This document shows positions 23,825-34,458 of a stretch of 64,000 nt of DNA, one piece after another. The stretch's first letter is position 1. Every line of letters starts with the position of its first letter. The stretch lies in assembly GCA_003415625.1 (NCBI GenBank), contig PYIU01000003.1:4464001-4528000 (forward strand), read 5' to 3'. The DNA comes from Aquanectria penicillioides. Taxonomy: Eukaryota > Ascomycota > Sordariomycetes > Hypocreales > Nectriaceae. Below the pieces are notes generated by a model. The model saw only the letters and a program-made list of their open reading frames with translations, did no database searches and was not told the DNA's origin. A program made the position numbers and the translations under genes.

Positions 23825-25138
23825 GAATTCGCTTCACAGTTTGATACCCGTCGTCTGATCACGACTCGCAATCGGCGTTTATTAGGGTTGATTCTCGGAG
23901 GTTGTTAGATGGGGGTTTTTTTTTTTTTTTTTTTCGTTTTTTTTTTTTAATTTGACGTGGTTTTGGCAAGATCCACGTCAAAGTGTTCAGCGGATCACCA
24001 GTGGCTCGCTGCTCTCGATATTTTGACTCCCGGCATTGGTTTCCAAGATGATCTCTACATCATAGACTTCTTGAACAAGGTCTTTCGGAAGGTTTCGGCT
24101 TGGTGGTGGGCTCAGTCGGCAAAGGGTCTATAATAGGGTCTCGTATAGTGTCAAGAGGCGCTCAATTAATGCAGCCCGTCGCTGCTAATTTCCACAACCA
24201 GAAGCATTGCTGCGTTAGCCTGCCTCCATCATACTGGTTTTGGTTTTGGGCAATTGGCAACACACCCCGTACTCAACATTGAGATAGACTATCAAAAACT
24301 CCCCGCGTGGGGGTCATGACAAGACCTACATGAGAAGTGTGCCCCAGGGCCAATTGCCTGAAAATTATTACATACATGCATCTGATGCTACTCCGCCCAT
24401 TCTTTGGACCCAGCTGGCTGGGTATAGTTAGATCCGCCATGTTCCGCCAGACGGGTCACGGGTTATTTCCGAGAGAAACTGTCCTTGGACTCGGAAATTT
24501 ATCCTGCATATCGGTTGGTTTGGGGGTCGGTTTGGGGGTCGATTTGGGGGTGTGGCCTAGGTTGCCGCAGGTCGAGATAAAAGTCGACGATGGCCGCCTT
24601 TTTGTCCTTTTCCGATATCCCCTTTTTGCCTCCGTTATCGGGCGGACCTGGAAGTGATTAACGCCATGGCGTAATCGTTGGCATTTCAGTTGAAATTCCA
24701 ACTCTAGGTTTCCTTTCCAAGTTGCCAAAGTTGCAGGGTCCTTCAGCCGCCCTTTACACCGCCATATCAAAGTCGGCCTACTCTCCGGCATGGTGTCAAG
24801 GTGATTTTTACGATAACGCCGCCACCTGGGTCAGCCAGGATCACTCACCGCGGTATGAATCCCTGGTTCGGAAACACATTCCTGGAAGCTCTCTAAGTGC
24901 CTGAAACGTTTCTGCCCCAGGCTGGAAAAGGCTGGAAACGCACACATGTGGCGAAGCATACGATGTAGCATCAAACGAAGGATCGGTGCTACGAACAACC
25001 AACCAACTCGGGACGATAATATTCTCCACTCGTTACTAGTACATACGTGTACAAAGGCCATTCCAGGACTTTAACTTCTTAACCAGACATCATGCGCCAA
25101 CGCCGTTCCCTGCTTAAGCATCACGTGTACCAAACCGC
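23825..25138. other. Intergenic region with T tract and G-rich repeat
   Basis: No gene is supported. It contains a T-rich run at about 23914-23948, and three tandem copies of a 12-bp G-rich unit (listed separately). Confidence 0.55.
24517..24552 (+). repeat. Three tandem copies of a 12-bp unit, GGTTTGGGGGTC
   Basis: Two perfect copies and one with two changes follow each other directly. Each holds a run of five G, so the + strand might form a G-quadruplex-like structure, though only three G5 runs are present. Confidence 0.8.
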
Positions 25139-26128
25139 CTAGCTAGACCCTGCCAGCTTCTTCTCCACGTCAACCAGCTCCAAGAACTCTGACAGTTGTG
25201 ATTCGAGAGCCTTGCCCTCGAGCAGGGCACACGGCTTTCGGGGTTGGCCGCCATAGCCGTGATAACGTTGTAATGCAGCCTTGACTGCCACGAAGCCGCC
25301 CTTGATCGCCGCCCAGTCACCTCGAGCTACGATCTCCTGGAGTTCGCGAGCTTCCTCTTGTCTCCCCTCTTCCCAAAGGTTCAAGACCCGAACACACGCC
25401 CGTGGGGCAATGTTTGCAGTGCCGCCAATGATTCCGTGCCCGCCGACGGAGAGTGTTTGAATGGTAAAGTCCACGCTCCCACCAAACGTTCTGAACCTGG
25501 TCCCCTTTGTTCCTGCTACAACTCTAGCCAGCTTCCCGGTGTTTCCGCATGTCAACTTGACACCTACAATGTTGGGATGCTTTGACAGCGCGAGAATATT
25601 GTCCGAGTTGAGGTCGAAGCCTCCACAGGCAGGCGGGAAGTTGTAAAGTAGAATAGGGATCGGGCTCGCATCTGCAACGGCTCGGAAGTGCTCAAGAATC
25701 AGTTCGGTGGTGAGCAGGCCACCGTAATATGCTGGAGGTAGAACTAGAGCATAGCTTGCTCCCGAGCTCGCGGCATCTTTGCAAAGCAAAATGGTCTCCT
25801 TGGTGGATTGGGAGCCACAGCCTGCAATCACTGGGAGGTGAGATTTGCCAGAAGCATCTAAAGCAGATCGAGTGGCTTGGGTAACAGCTTGGCGCTCCGT
25901 ACGGTCAAGATGAACCGCTTCGCCATTAGATCCGTGGGTCACTAGGCCGGCAATGCCAGTTTGCCCAAGCCGTGCCGCATGGGCTCGCGTAGTTTCAATA
26001 TCGATTGTGTCTTCCGCGGTGAAGAAAGCCACGGTTGGAACATAGATGCCATCATTGAGGGGGAAGTTTGAGAGGCGAGAAGAGTGGTTGGTGGTGCCAT
26101 TCACCTTTGCTCCTGCTGAGGCGGTCAT
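25139..26128 (-). CDS. DapA-family class I aldolase (dihydrodipicolinate synthase-like)
   Basis: A single exon of 329 residues on the minus strand, starting at the ATG at 26128 (MTASAGAKVNG); the frame extends a few codons upstream but without an ATG. The TIM-barrel family features are in order: GIYVPTVAFF at the N-terminus, THGSNGEAVHL at residues 64-74 (in place of the more usual GTTGE), LYNFPP with the catalytic Tyr at 162, and VGVKLTCGN with the Schiff-base Lys at 191, then GGHGIIGGTANIAP. Fungi make lysine by the alpha-aminoadipate route, so this is not a lysine-pathway synthase. Likely roles are 4-hydroxy-2-oxoglutarate, 2-keto-3-deoxy sugar acid or N-acetylneuraminate-type aldolase. 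The substrate cannot be told from sequence alone. No sugar-acid dehydratase lies next to it. Confidence 0.92.
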   Translation of the reverse strand: MTASAGAKVNGTTNHSSRLSNFPLNDGIYVPTVAFFTAEDTIDIETTRAHAARLGQTGIAGLVTHGSNGEAVHLDRTERQAVTQATRSALDASGKSHLPVIAGCGSQSTKETILLCKDAASSGASYALVLPPAYYGGLLTTELILEHFRAVADASPIPILLYNFPPACGGFDLNSDNILALSKHPNIVGVKLTCGNTGKLARVVAGTKGTRFRTFGGSVDFTIQTLSVGGHGIIGGTANIAPRACVRVLNLWEEGRQEEARELQEIVARGDWAAIKGGFVAVKAALQRYHGYGGQPRKPCALLEGKALESQLSEFLELVDVEKKLAGSS

Positions 26129-27735
26129 GGTGTTCAAATAAGTCGATGGGTTTGAAATAAATAAAAAAATAATATTCGATGCAGAGGATTAATATGACGG
26201 CAAAATAATAAAAGGATTCAGATAAAACAAAGATACTGTTTTCGATGAGATATCCCAGGAGCTAGGTCGCCAACAGCCCCTTATATACCATTTTTGCCCT
26301 GCCGTTCGGTCTGTGAATCCGAGGTAAGGAGGCAGGACTAACCGACGGTGAGAGAATGAGGGATCTGGTGAGCATCTCGGTCGATGGCTTCCGGGGCCAG
26401 CAGCCGAGCTGTCGAATGAATTTCAATCAGGTGCCTCCTTTCGACGTACAACCCCCACGACTTGTACGACCGTCCTCTGAGTCCCCCACGCTGAGGTTGT
26501 CGAGGCGTGAAGCGAGTCATGCCACAGGTCTCCACAGCTCCACACCAGCTTGGTCTGCCCAGATCCACAAAGCAGGCCCCCCCCCCCCCAGCATAAATCA
26601 GGCTGGGGTTATGAGGATGGGCAAGGTTACCTTGAAGTGCGACTTGACCTAACGGTTAGTTACAGTAAACGCTGGAGTTTTGTGGGCTTCCCCCTCCTCT
26701 GCCTCTTGCAATCCGGGGGGGTTAGCGACTCGACGCCGTCTCCATCCCTCGTCACTTAGCGAGCTGGATTCATCTCTCGGCAGGGCGCATCCGTTCACCA
26801 TGGACCAATATGAATATGACCTAGCACATCCGCCGAAATTGAGTAACACAGCTGCCAAATATGCATCTCGTTTTCGTTACATAACTTTCAAGTCGTCGGT
26901 CTGATGAGCGTTCCATCGACGCCTTAGCCCTGCTCCTCGCAACGCCTTCTCCTCCCCAACAGACGCACATCATCGCCACAATCTGCCGGCTCTTCCTAGC
27001 TGCGCATGGGAATCCCGAAGGCCCTCAATTCCAATCGGAAGACTCTTTCCTGGTCAACCCCTCCATCAGGAGTTCCACTTCATGTACCCCGAACTAGATA
27101 GATGCATCCAAGGGCCGAGTAAATTGCGGGGGAAGACGTCCTGGTCCACAAGGATTCGGTCCGGGGAAGTCACAAGTGAGGAGAGATGAGACCCATGTTC
27201 CCCATACCTGCTCTTATTTCAAAGCATTCGTAATATGTGGGAGTTGACGGTCGAGAATCTTTGAGGTTTTAACCCCGCGACTTTGTCCGGGAAGCAAAAG
27301 CCGTCGCCCGGCCCGAGCCCCGCTCTGCTCCGACCGGCTCCGTGGCCGACATGGCCGGGAATAAATTTGGGCTAAATACCCCTCCATCGCCTTGGCCCAA
27401 TTGAGAAAAATCAATCGCCAACACCAAGCTGAAAAAGCAATCTGCAAGTGCGCCCACAGTGCACAGTGCTACAGTGTGAGGTTGACTTTGTACCCCGCCC
27501 GCAGAGACGCGTCGGATATCAACTACATCCAGGCGCGTCTACCACCAAAATATTACCCAGAGCCGTGGTGAAGTGAAGCCAGGATCGGCAACATCGATCA
27601 CACAGCACAACGTCACCGCCGACATCTCATGATATCATCCTGATCTAGTTATACCGTAAGAAGAGGCATTGTTGGTAGACCAAAGAACTGCCAGCGCTCC
27701 ATCATCTCTACATTGCCTACCATTCCATCGCAACA
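26129..27735. other. Gene-poor region between divergent genes
   Basis: About 1.6 kb between the divergent aldolase and the downstream + strand gene. A C-run lies at about 26577-26590. No frame is convincing; the sequence is best read as two promoters plus spacer. Confidence 0.6.
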
Positions 27736-28845
27736 ATGGCGAACTCCGGCTGGTCATGGTCGCCTACGCGAGCTCTCAGGACATTTGATCCTAACAGCGT
27801 CCCTGTTCTGCCTCGCCCGGGTCTTTCGTCAACCGCCCTTCCTCCCCTCTCAAATCTCAATCTTCCGGCTCTTGCTGGCTACTGGAATAGGTCGACAATA
27901 CTCCCACCTCCGATTCCAGGTCCCACAAATGAGAACATAGTTCCAGCGATTGCTCCAGTGAGCAAGCCTCGTATGTCTGCACCTGCGCCAGCGCCACCAC
28001 CAGCTGCGAAGCCAAAGTCCGCGCCAGCATCAAGGAAGCGCAAGTCGGACGCAGTCGAGAACCAAGAGGAGCTGTTCCCCACCAACGTTCCGGAAATCTC
28101 AGACGACGATAGGCGTCTCAATCCCACTACGTCGGACACTTGCAACGTGGTGAGACGCAAAATCCGCGCCTGGATTGAGACTGGCGCGATGAAGGTTGGG
28201 GAATTTCAAAATGCAATCAACGTCAGTTCCAAGGGCTACAACTCCTTCATGGCCCGCAACGGCGCCTGGGACGGCGAAGGAACCGATACCTACATCAAGG
28301 CGCACATCTTCTTCAAGAAGCGCGAGCTCCAGGGCCTCCCCATCAAGGGCAGCAAGCCCAAGAGGAAAAAGACGGCCGAGAGCGCAAAGCAAGCAGAGGG
28401 GCTCTTTGACGTCGGCGGCGTCGAGTTGCCCAACGAAGGCTCCAATACAGTCCCCGTTTATGACACTTGCGATGAGGTGCGCAAGAAGATCCGAGCGCTT
28501 CTGGCCAAGGATGGCGTCACACAAGCTGCCTTTGTGCGCGAAATTTCCAAGACATTCTCGGATGGCCGCAACGTGTCGCCGGCCAACCTGCGATACTTCA
28601 TGGGCCGGAAGGGGAAGCTCGACGGCAACACCAACGTTACGTTTTATGCCGCCTACGTCTTCTTCGAGAAGCAGCGCATCAAGGCTGGCAAGTCGAAGAC
28701 CAAGTTCCGCGAGGAGATGGAGCGGGCTCACGGCGCAGGCGGTGTTGACGTTGAAAACGGCTCGAACGGCTACATCACCCTTCTTGACAGCGAGAAAGCG
28801 GTGATAGACAAGTATGGAAAATTGCAGATAATTAGAGTGCGTTGA
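27736..28845 (+). CDS. Fungal protein with two tandem copies of a domain of unknown function (DUF7726-like)
   Basis: A single exon of 369 residues, ATG at 27736, TGA at 28843-28845. Residues 1-95 are Pro/Ala/Ser-rich and probably disordered, followed by a basic patch (SRKRKSD) that could be a nuclear signal. Then come two related domains of about 75-90 residues. The first starts SDTCNVVRRKIRAWIETG and ends near YIKAHIFFKKREL; the second starts YDTCDEVRKKIRALLAKDG and ends near FYAAYVFFEKQRI. Both contain a short helix-turn-helix-like stretch (VGEFQNAINVSSKGYNSFM; TQAAFVREI...SPANLRYFM). I believe this is the fungal domain Pfam calls DUF7726, from memory. A DNA-binding or chromatin role is suggested by the fold-like pattern and basic linkers but is not shown. 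Confidence 0.85.
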   Translation: MANSGWSWSPTRALRTFDPNSVPVLPRPGLSSTALPPLSNLNLPALAGYWNRSTILPPPIPGPTNENIVPAIAPVSKPRMSAPAPAPPPAAKPKSAPASRKRKSDAVENQEELFPTNVPEISDDDRRLNPTTSDTCNVVRRKIRAWIETGAMKVGEFQNAINVSSKGYNSFMARNGAWDGEGTDTYIKAHIFFKKRELQGLPIKGSKPKRKKTAESAKQAEGLFDVGGVELPNEGSNTVPVYDTCDEVRKKIRALLAKDGVTQAAFVREISKTFSDGRNVSPANLRYFMGRKGKLDGNTNVTFYAAYVFFEKQRIKAGKSKTKFREEMERAHGAGGVDVENGSNGYITLLDSEKAVIDKYGKLQIIRVR

Positions 28846-30270
28846 TGAGCTCTGATTTAGTGGGATAGGTATTGTCAAAGAAAGTGGTTCGCACAGGCGT
28901 TATATGCTTTTCAAGTTTCGGATGGCTTTTACGGTATACAGGTCCAACAGAAGGAGTGAAGATGACAAAGACTTAGGCAAAAAATGCTTTTTGGCGTAGG
29001 GTCGTGTGAAATTGGGTCTCTCAGATATATACATCCGTTTGATTTGTGTCTGGTACACAGAGATATCTCCTCTGACTATATATCCAATACCTTCATTCAA
29101 GCTCAGTGTCTAAAACACCGTATGTCAAGCTGCGAGGTCCCGTTGATTCCCACATAACAGTGAATCGCGTGGCTTCCACGAGCTTCTTTTTGCATGAGTC
29201 AATGCACAATACCACAAAAATCCCATGGGGTGTGTAAATGTAAATGAAGAAATATGTATTTTTCCCCTCTGATATTCAATCGTGGATGATGCAAACTGAT
29301 TGTGCGCTTAAAGCCTAGTCCAAGGTTTTAATATTTGTACTGGTAGGAAAGTGTTAATCATGTCATCTCGCGACAGAAGGTACCCGCCTTCCGGGTATTT
29401 TTCTGAATCAGTAACGATGTGCTAATGTTTTTTGCCAGAGTTCTGTGAATTACGACTGCAATGGCTCATGTGATAAGGTCCTCGACGCCTTCACGATGTC
29501 CCATTTGCAGTGAAGAAAAGTGATAAAATCAGGAGATATATGGGTACCCTAGACCCCGTGTCGGAGGTCTCTAAGAAACTCTTGAGCGTCATTGTCTCAT
29601 CAGTTATCATTGAATCCCTTCTTGAAATATCTATTTTTTTAAGTACTATGTGCGTTTATCTTCGAAAGAAATGTGAGTCGTGTGGTGCTACACAAAACCC
29701 TGGATGGCAAACCTGTGCTCGCGACATATTGGCTTGTGAAAGGCCAAGGCGAGAGGCGAACCAGCACCTACATAGATTGCATGCAACTACGATGTCCGAT
29801 CAGATACTACTAGAACATATCCTGCAAGCCAGTGCTCCAATTCAAATTATCCTAGTAAAAAAGGTGCCAAAGATAAGTTGAGCGGACTGGATTGGATGTA
29901 GTGGTGGACGGTGCACCTAGCCCAATTATCATCCACTGGAGTCTAAGTAGCCAACACCTACGAAATATCTCTTCTCAACTTGCAAATCTACAAACGGTGT
30001 GTGCTCCTCTATATTCATTGATTTGATATTCTCAACTCGTTGCTGCACCTACTTATAAAGTAAGTACTTGTATTTTCTTCACATGTTGCCATGGTTTGTT
30101 CCCTACCTGATCAATGGAATACTGGTCCTGGCCACGATTGGCCGTCAGCACGCCTCCACTCACACCTAAAATTCTGCAAGGCCCGTCCACAACTTCGTCA
30201 TCACGATCAGCAAAAAGAAAACCATCACCAACAAAAAGGATCCCCAAAAGGTTGAGGACAGCCGCAAAAT
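28846..30270. other. Gene-poor region upstream of the tRNA-Leu terminator
   Basis: About 1.4 kb with no supportable protein gene. A frame at about 29510-29881 encodes a Cys pair (CESCG) but lacks an ATG context and any family likeness. Confidence 0.55.
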
Positions 30271-30275
30271 AAAAA
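30271..30275 (-). terminator. RNA polymerase III terminator of tRNA-Leu
   Basis: Five T on the minus strand, four bases past the discriminator base of the tRNA. Pol III stops at runs of four or more T. Confidence 0.75.
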
Positions 30276-30279
30276 GAAA

Positions 30280-30381
30280 TGATGAGACTGGGACTCGAAC
30301 CCAGGAGGATTGCTCCATCAGGAATCTTAGGTTGTTAAGGTGACCTTAACCTGACGCCATAACCAACTCGGCCATCTCACC
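30280..30381 (-). tRNA. tRNA-Leu, anticodon AAG, with a 20-nt intron
   Basis: On the minus strand the acceptor stem GGTGAGA pairs with TCTCATC (one G-T pair), with A as discriminator. The D-arm is GGCCGAGTTGGTTATGGC, the anticodon stem TCAGG/CCTGA, a long variable arm follows, and the T-arm is TGGGTTCGAGTCCCA. The long variable arm marks Leu or Ser; the loop read after removing the intron is TTAAGGT, giving anticodon AAG, hence Leu. The intron sits after position 37, and its CCTTAA can pair with the TTAAGG of the anticodon loop, as is usual for nuclear tRNA introns. The 5' end at 30381 lies 576 bp from the start of the large retrotransposon. Confidence 0.9.
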
Positions 30382-30951
30382 CGTGGTCCTAGGAGGACCC
30401 GCTTGATGGGAGAGATGGAAGCCCAGGTGGTCCATAAACCCCAGCGTGCGATATTTTCTGGGGAAAAAAAGTGTGGCCATTTCTAGCTGTGCGGACCGTG
30501 ATACGCCGGCGGTATTTGGCGCATGCTGCGCGCTGTCTGGGAGTCCCCGATGAAGCGTGTTAAAAGGCTGGTGGAATGTTGCTAAATCGTTGCTGGTAGA
30601 TCTGCCTTGATGAGCTCATGAGGTCTATTCGCGGGAATGATTTCTGATGGAGTATTGTTTTCTTGATTTCCTGTCTCCATTGTCGAATTCTCCACCCAAC
30701 GAAGTAATTTTCAAGATGAACCATTCGGTCCTATACCTAAGGAGCGAATAAAAACAACAACACGCTATCGGTTGGGAGTGAGAGAGGTCGTCAATGATCG
30801 CTTGCAAGCAAGGCAGGACGCACATTGACTCTGCAAACTGGAATGCTACAGGGTAGGTCGACACGGTGGGTGTGGCGGAAAATGGGCGATAGATGAGTGG
30901 ATGGATCCTGCAGGTTGGTTGTTTTGAAGGACCGACGATGGGCCTTGTCAA
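30382..30951. other. Spacer between tRNA-Leu and retrotransposon
   Basis: About 570 bp of normal-composition sequence with no gene seen. It does not show the A+T-rich decay that begins inside the adjoining LTR. Confidence 0.6.
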
Positions 30952-30956
30952 GTTGT
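30952..30956 (+). repeat. Target-site duplication GTTGT, left copy
   Basis: GTTGT directly precedes the left LTR and is repeated right after the right LTR at 48500-48504. Five bases is the usual Ty1/copia duplication. Confidence 0.88.
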
Positions 30957-31215
30957 TGTTGACGGATATAGCGGCCGGGCGAAGGTAGTCGTCGCTACAG
31001 ACATAGCGGCCGGCCACAAGCCAACCTCAGGGGCCTTATGGGCCTAGGTCTTAAGGCCACGTATCCTCATAAGGGAATCCCTGCACTGTAAATAGGTGAC
31101 TGCATTCTGCGACCACTATTTAGCTGTTCCTTATAAATCCTAATTAATCTAGACCAACCTATTGCGCATATTGCCTGCTGTAACCATTCCTGTGTATACC
31201 TATATATTGTTTATA
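30957..31215 (+). repeat. Left LTR of the copia element
   Basis: Begins TGTTGACGGATATAG and ends TTTATA (from TTTACA by one C-to-T change). The first half is G+C-rich and unmutated, including two copies of ATAGCGGCCGG; the second half carries transitions relative to the right LTR. Confidence 0.95.
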
Positions 31216-31227
31216 GATTATAAGCCT
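31216..31227 (+). other. Primer binding site matching the anticodon half of initiator tRNA-Met
   Basis: The 12 bases right after the left LTR read GATTATAAGCCT. They differ only by three RIP-type transitions from GGTTATGAGCCC, the complement of GGGCTCATAACC in the yeast-type initiator tRNA-Met anticodon arm. Drosophila copia and yeast Ty5 prime from such an internal half-tRNA. Confidence 0.7.
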
Positions 31228-34071
31228 AAAGCTTTAATTTAAGAAGAAATTATAGCTATTTAAAAGGTTTAGATTAACCTAAAGTTTATCCCTTAAAGTT
31301 AGCGCTTATAATATTAATTAGTTAAGGTCCTAAGACTTAGGCAATAGCTTTAAAGCTAGCCCTAAAGCTAGTCCTTATTATTAAAGCAATTAAATAGACT
31401 AATAATAAAGAAGATTATAAGCTTATAATTAATTAAAATTAAGGATTTTATTGGTCTTAACTTTAAGATAAAGAAAGATAATATACTTAAGGGATTAAAG
31501 AATTAGGCTGCCTAAAAGAGATATTTTTTTTATATTATAATTACTATTAGATAGTATAAAGAGATTAAAATCTTATATCTAAAAGAAATGCATTTAATTG
31601 CTACTATAAAAATAGTAGTTTTATAAAAACTAAAGCTATTATTATCTTTAATAAAGATTAATATAAAGGCTATTAAGCTATTAATAAAAAGGTATAATAA
31701 TATAAGGTTTTAATAAAGCCTAATTAATCTTTATTAAAAATTAAAGTTTTTAACTTTAAAGAAACTATAAAGGGTTTAAAGTTATATTAATAACTTTTAC
31801 TATATTGCAAATAGTATTATTAAAGTTAGTAGTAAGCTCCTTAAGTACTAAAAAAAGATAAAGTTTATAAATAGTATTAAAAAGGTCTTTTTTAAGTAAA
31901 ATGCACTTTAATGTAATTATAAGCAAAAGGGGAAATATTAATTTATTTATAAAATATAAAAAGACCTTATTAATAAAGCTAAAAGTCTATAAACTTTCTA
32001 AAAGAAAAATAAAGACTTTAATAGTAAAAAAGGTATATAGATAAATGCTTAATTAAATAAAAAGGATAATTATAAAAAAGATCCTAAAAGCAATAAATGC
32101 TTTAATTATAATTAAAAAAGTTATATTATAAAGAACTGCCTATTTCTATAAAAGGAAAGTAAAAGCAATAAAAATAAAAAATTAAAAAAAAAGATAATAG
32201 TAATAAAACTATTAAAAAAACTAAAAAGACTGCCCTATATATAAAATTAAGTAAGTAAAGTGCTAAAAATATAAAGAAAGCTAAAAATAACTTTAATAAT
32301 AATAATAATGCTATTTTTATATACTATAAAGGCTTAAAGGTAAGAAAGTTCTTTAGTAATGCTTTTATAAAGTTATTAATAGAAAAGGCAGCTATAGTAA
32401 TAATTTTTAGCTAGCTAAAATAATAGTTATATAGTTCCCTTAATATTAATAATAATGCTATACTAAAGGCTAAAGGAAATAGCAATTTTATTACTATTTT
32501 AATATCTATAAAATTAAGCCTTATTAATTAAAAAGACTATTAGCTTTAGGACTTAAGAGCTAATATATATATTATTAATAACTTTAAATAATTTAAAAAA
32601 AATAAATAGTATAAACTTAATAAAATAATGCTAATTCTTATAGATAAAGGCACTATATACTCTATAGCTATAAAAATAGTAATAGTTATATTATTTATAA
32701 AAGGAAAGAAAATAAAAACTATAATACTTAAAGATATAGTTTTTATTAAAGATTTTCTATTAAATATAATCTTTAGTAAAAAAGTCTATCTTTTTAGCAA
32801 TTATATAATTAAAAATAAAATCTTTAATAGTAATAATAAAATCTTTATAACCCTTAATATCCTTAATTAAGGGTTTTTACTTAAAGCAATAAAAGGTATA
32901 ATAAGCTATTACTTTACTTTTAAGATAATACTAATATAGATAGAATAATTTAAAGTAAAAATATAGTACTAAAGACTTATTTATATAAATTAAAAAGCCC
33001 TTAATTATACCTTTAAAGTTATAAAAAGTAAGCTTAATAATTATAAGCTGCTTAATATACCCTATAAAGACTATAAGCTTACTAAAAGTATAAGGTTTTT
33101 ATTAAAAATATTATAAAAAAGAGCAAATTATATACTTAACCTCCTTTATATAAACCTTATAGAGCTAAGTTTATATATATATAATAGAAAGAGGTATTTT
33201 AAGCTTATAATTAATAATAAAAGCTATTACTTTTATAGCAATTTACTTAAAAAGAAAAGCAATATTATTACCTTAATAGAAAAAGATCTTTTAGTATTTA
33301 AAACTATTATAGCTTATAGTCTACTTTAAAAGATATAGTTTAATAGTAGCTATAAATTTATTAATAGAAAGGTTAATAAACTCCTTTTAAAAATAAAGAT
33401 CCTTATAATTATTATATTGCTATATAGCTATAAATAAAATGGCTTTATTAAATAGGCAAACTATATAATTTAAAAGAAAGTAAGAAATATAATAATAGTA
33501 ATAAATATCCCTTTTAGGCTATAAAGAGAGATTATCCTTATAGTTATATATATTATTAATATTATAGTAATAAAATTATTAAACTAAAAGACCTTTTATA
33601 AGGTTTACTTTATAGATTTAATCTTAAAAAAGGAATATATATTAAGTATTAAGTATTTATAGATTTTAAAGTTAAAGGTATTTATTTATATTAAATAGAA
33701 AAAGTATAATAGATTTAAGAAAATACTGCCTTATAATTAAAAAGAAATCCTTATAGGATTTTAAGGAACTAAAGTATATAGAATTTAAAACCTTAAAATA
33801 AAGAAAGTTATTATAATAATATATATAGTATTTTATAAGCCTATTTTACTGCTTATAGCAAAAGGTAAAGAGATTATTTAATTATAGCTAAAAGAAGCAT
33901 TTAATAACTTTAAGAGATACCTTATAATACTAATAATAGCTATAAAAAAGTAGATTTTAGCTGCTTATATTAATACTAATTTAACTATAGTCTATAATAC
34001 CCTTAATTGGCTAAATACTAACCTTTAAAGGGAGGTATTCTTTAAGAAGATTTATACCTTTATTAATAAAG
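31228..34071 (+). pseudogene. Remains of copia gag, protease and integrase
   Basis: Conceptual reading in shifting frames recovers a gag zinc knuckle of CX2CX4HX4C spacing at 32098-32139 (the second Cys and the His codons both changed to TAT). A protease active-site region follows at about 32550-32585 (DSG-type triad with S and G codons altered by transitions, followed by A-N-I). The integrase is represented by a CxxC pair followed by a KSIR-like stretch near 33060, an LIGP-type start of the catalytic core near 33150-33175, and a QNGxxERAN-like motif at about 33430-33465 with Q and E codons altered. All are interrupted by TAA/TAG codons and none is functional. The nested gypsy element begins right after this segment, between integrase and reverse transcriptase. 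Confidence 0.85.
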
Positions 34072-34075
34072 ATAT

Positions 34076-34458
34076 TAAGTTAGGGTCTAAAGTAATATAG
34101 ATCAATCTATTATTAAGTTAATTAAAAAGATAAAAGGGACCTTAAAGATATAGGAAATAAATAGGCAGTTTTCTTTAACCAATTTTTATTTTTGAAATTC
34201 TAAATTCCTTGCATTTAGACCCTATTAAAGTCCTAATGCAGCCCCTTATAATATTACTTTATTTATAACTTTTTGCCCTATTTTCTTTCTTTCTTTTCTT
34301 TAAGGGATACTTTAAAGCATTTAATTAAATGCTTTAATACTCTTTTAAGTTATTTGCAGCTACTTAAAAAGGCTATTCAGTCTTTAATTGAACCTACTTA
34401 CTTTATACCCTTTTAGATAGGGTATATATTTTAGCTAATATCCCTATCTATTAATACA
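34076..34458 (+). repeat. Left LTR of the gypsy element
   Basis: Aligns without gaps to 46107-46489. Its first 200 bases keep more C and G than the right copy (for example ATCAATC, TTAACCAA, CCTTGCAT), while its last third is more mutated than the right copy. Confidence 0.92.

Noticed and set aside
32628..32870. An 80-codon open frame inside the copia element as a possible gene
   Set aside because: It is a surviving scrap of the copia protease-integrase region within RIP-mutated sequence.
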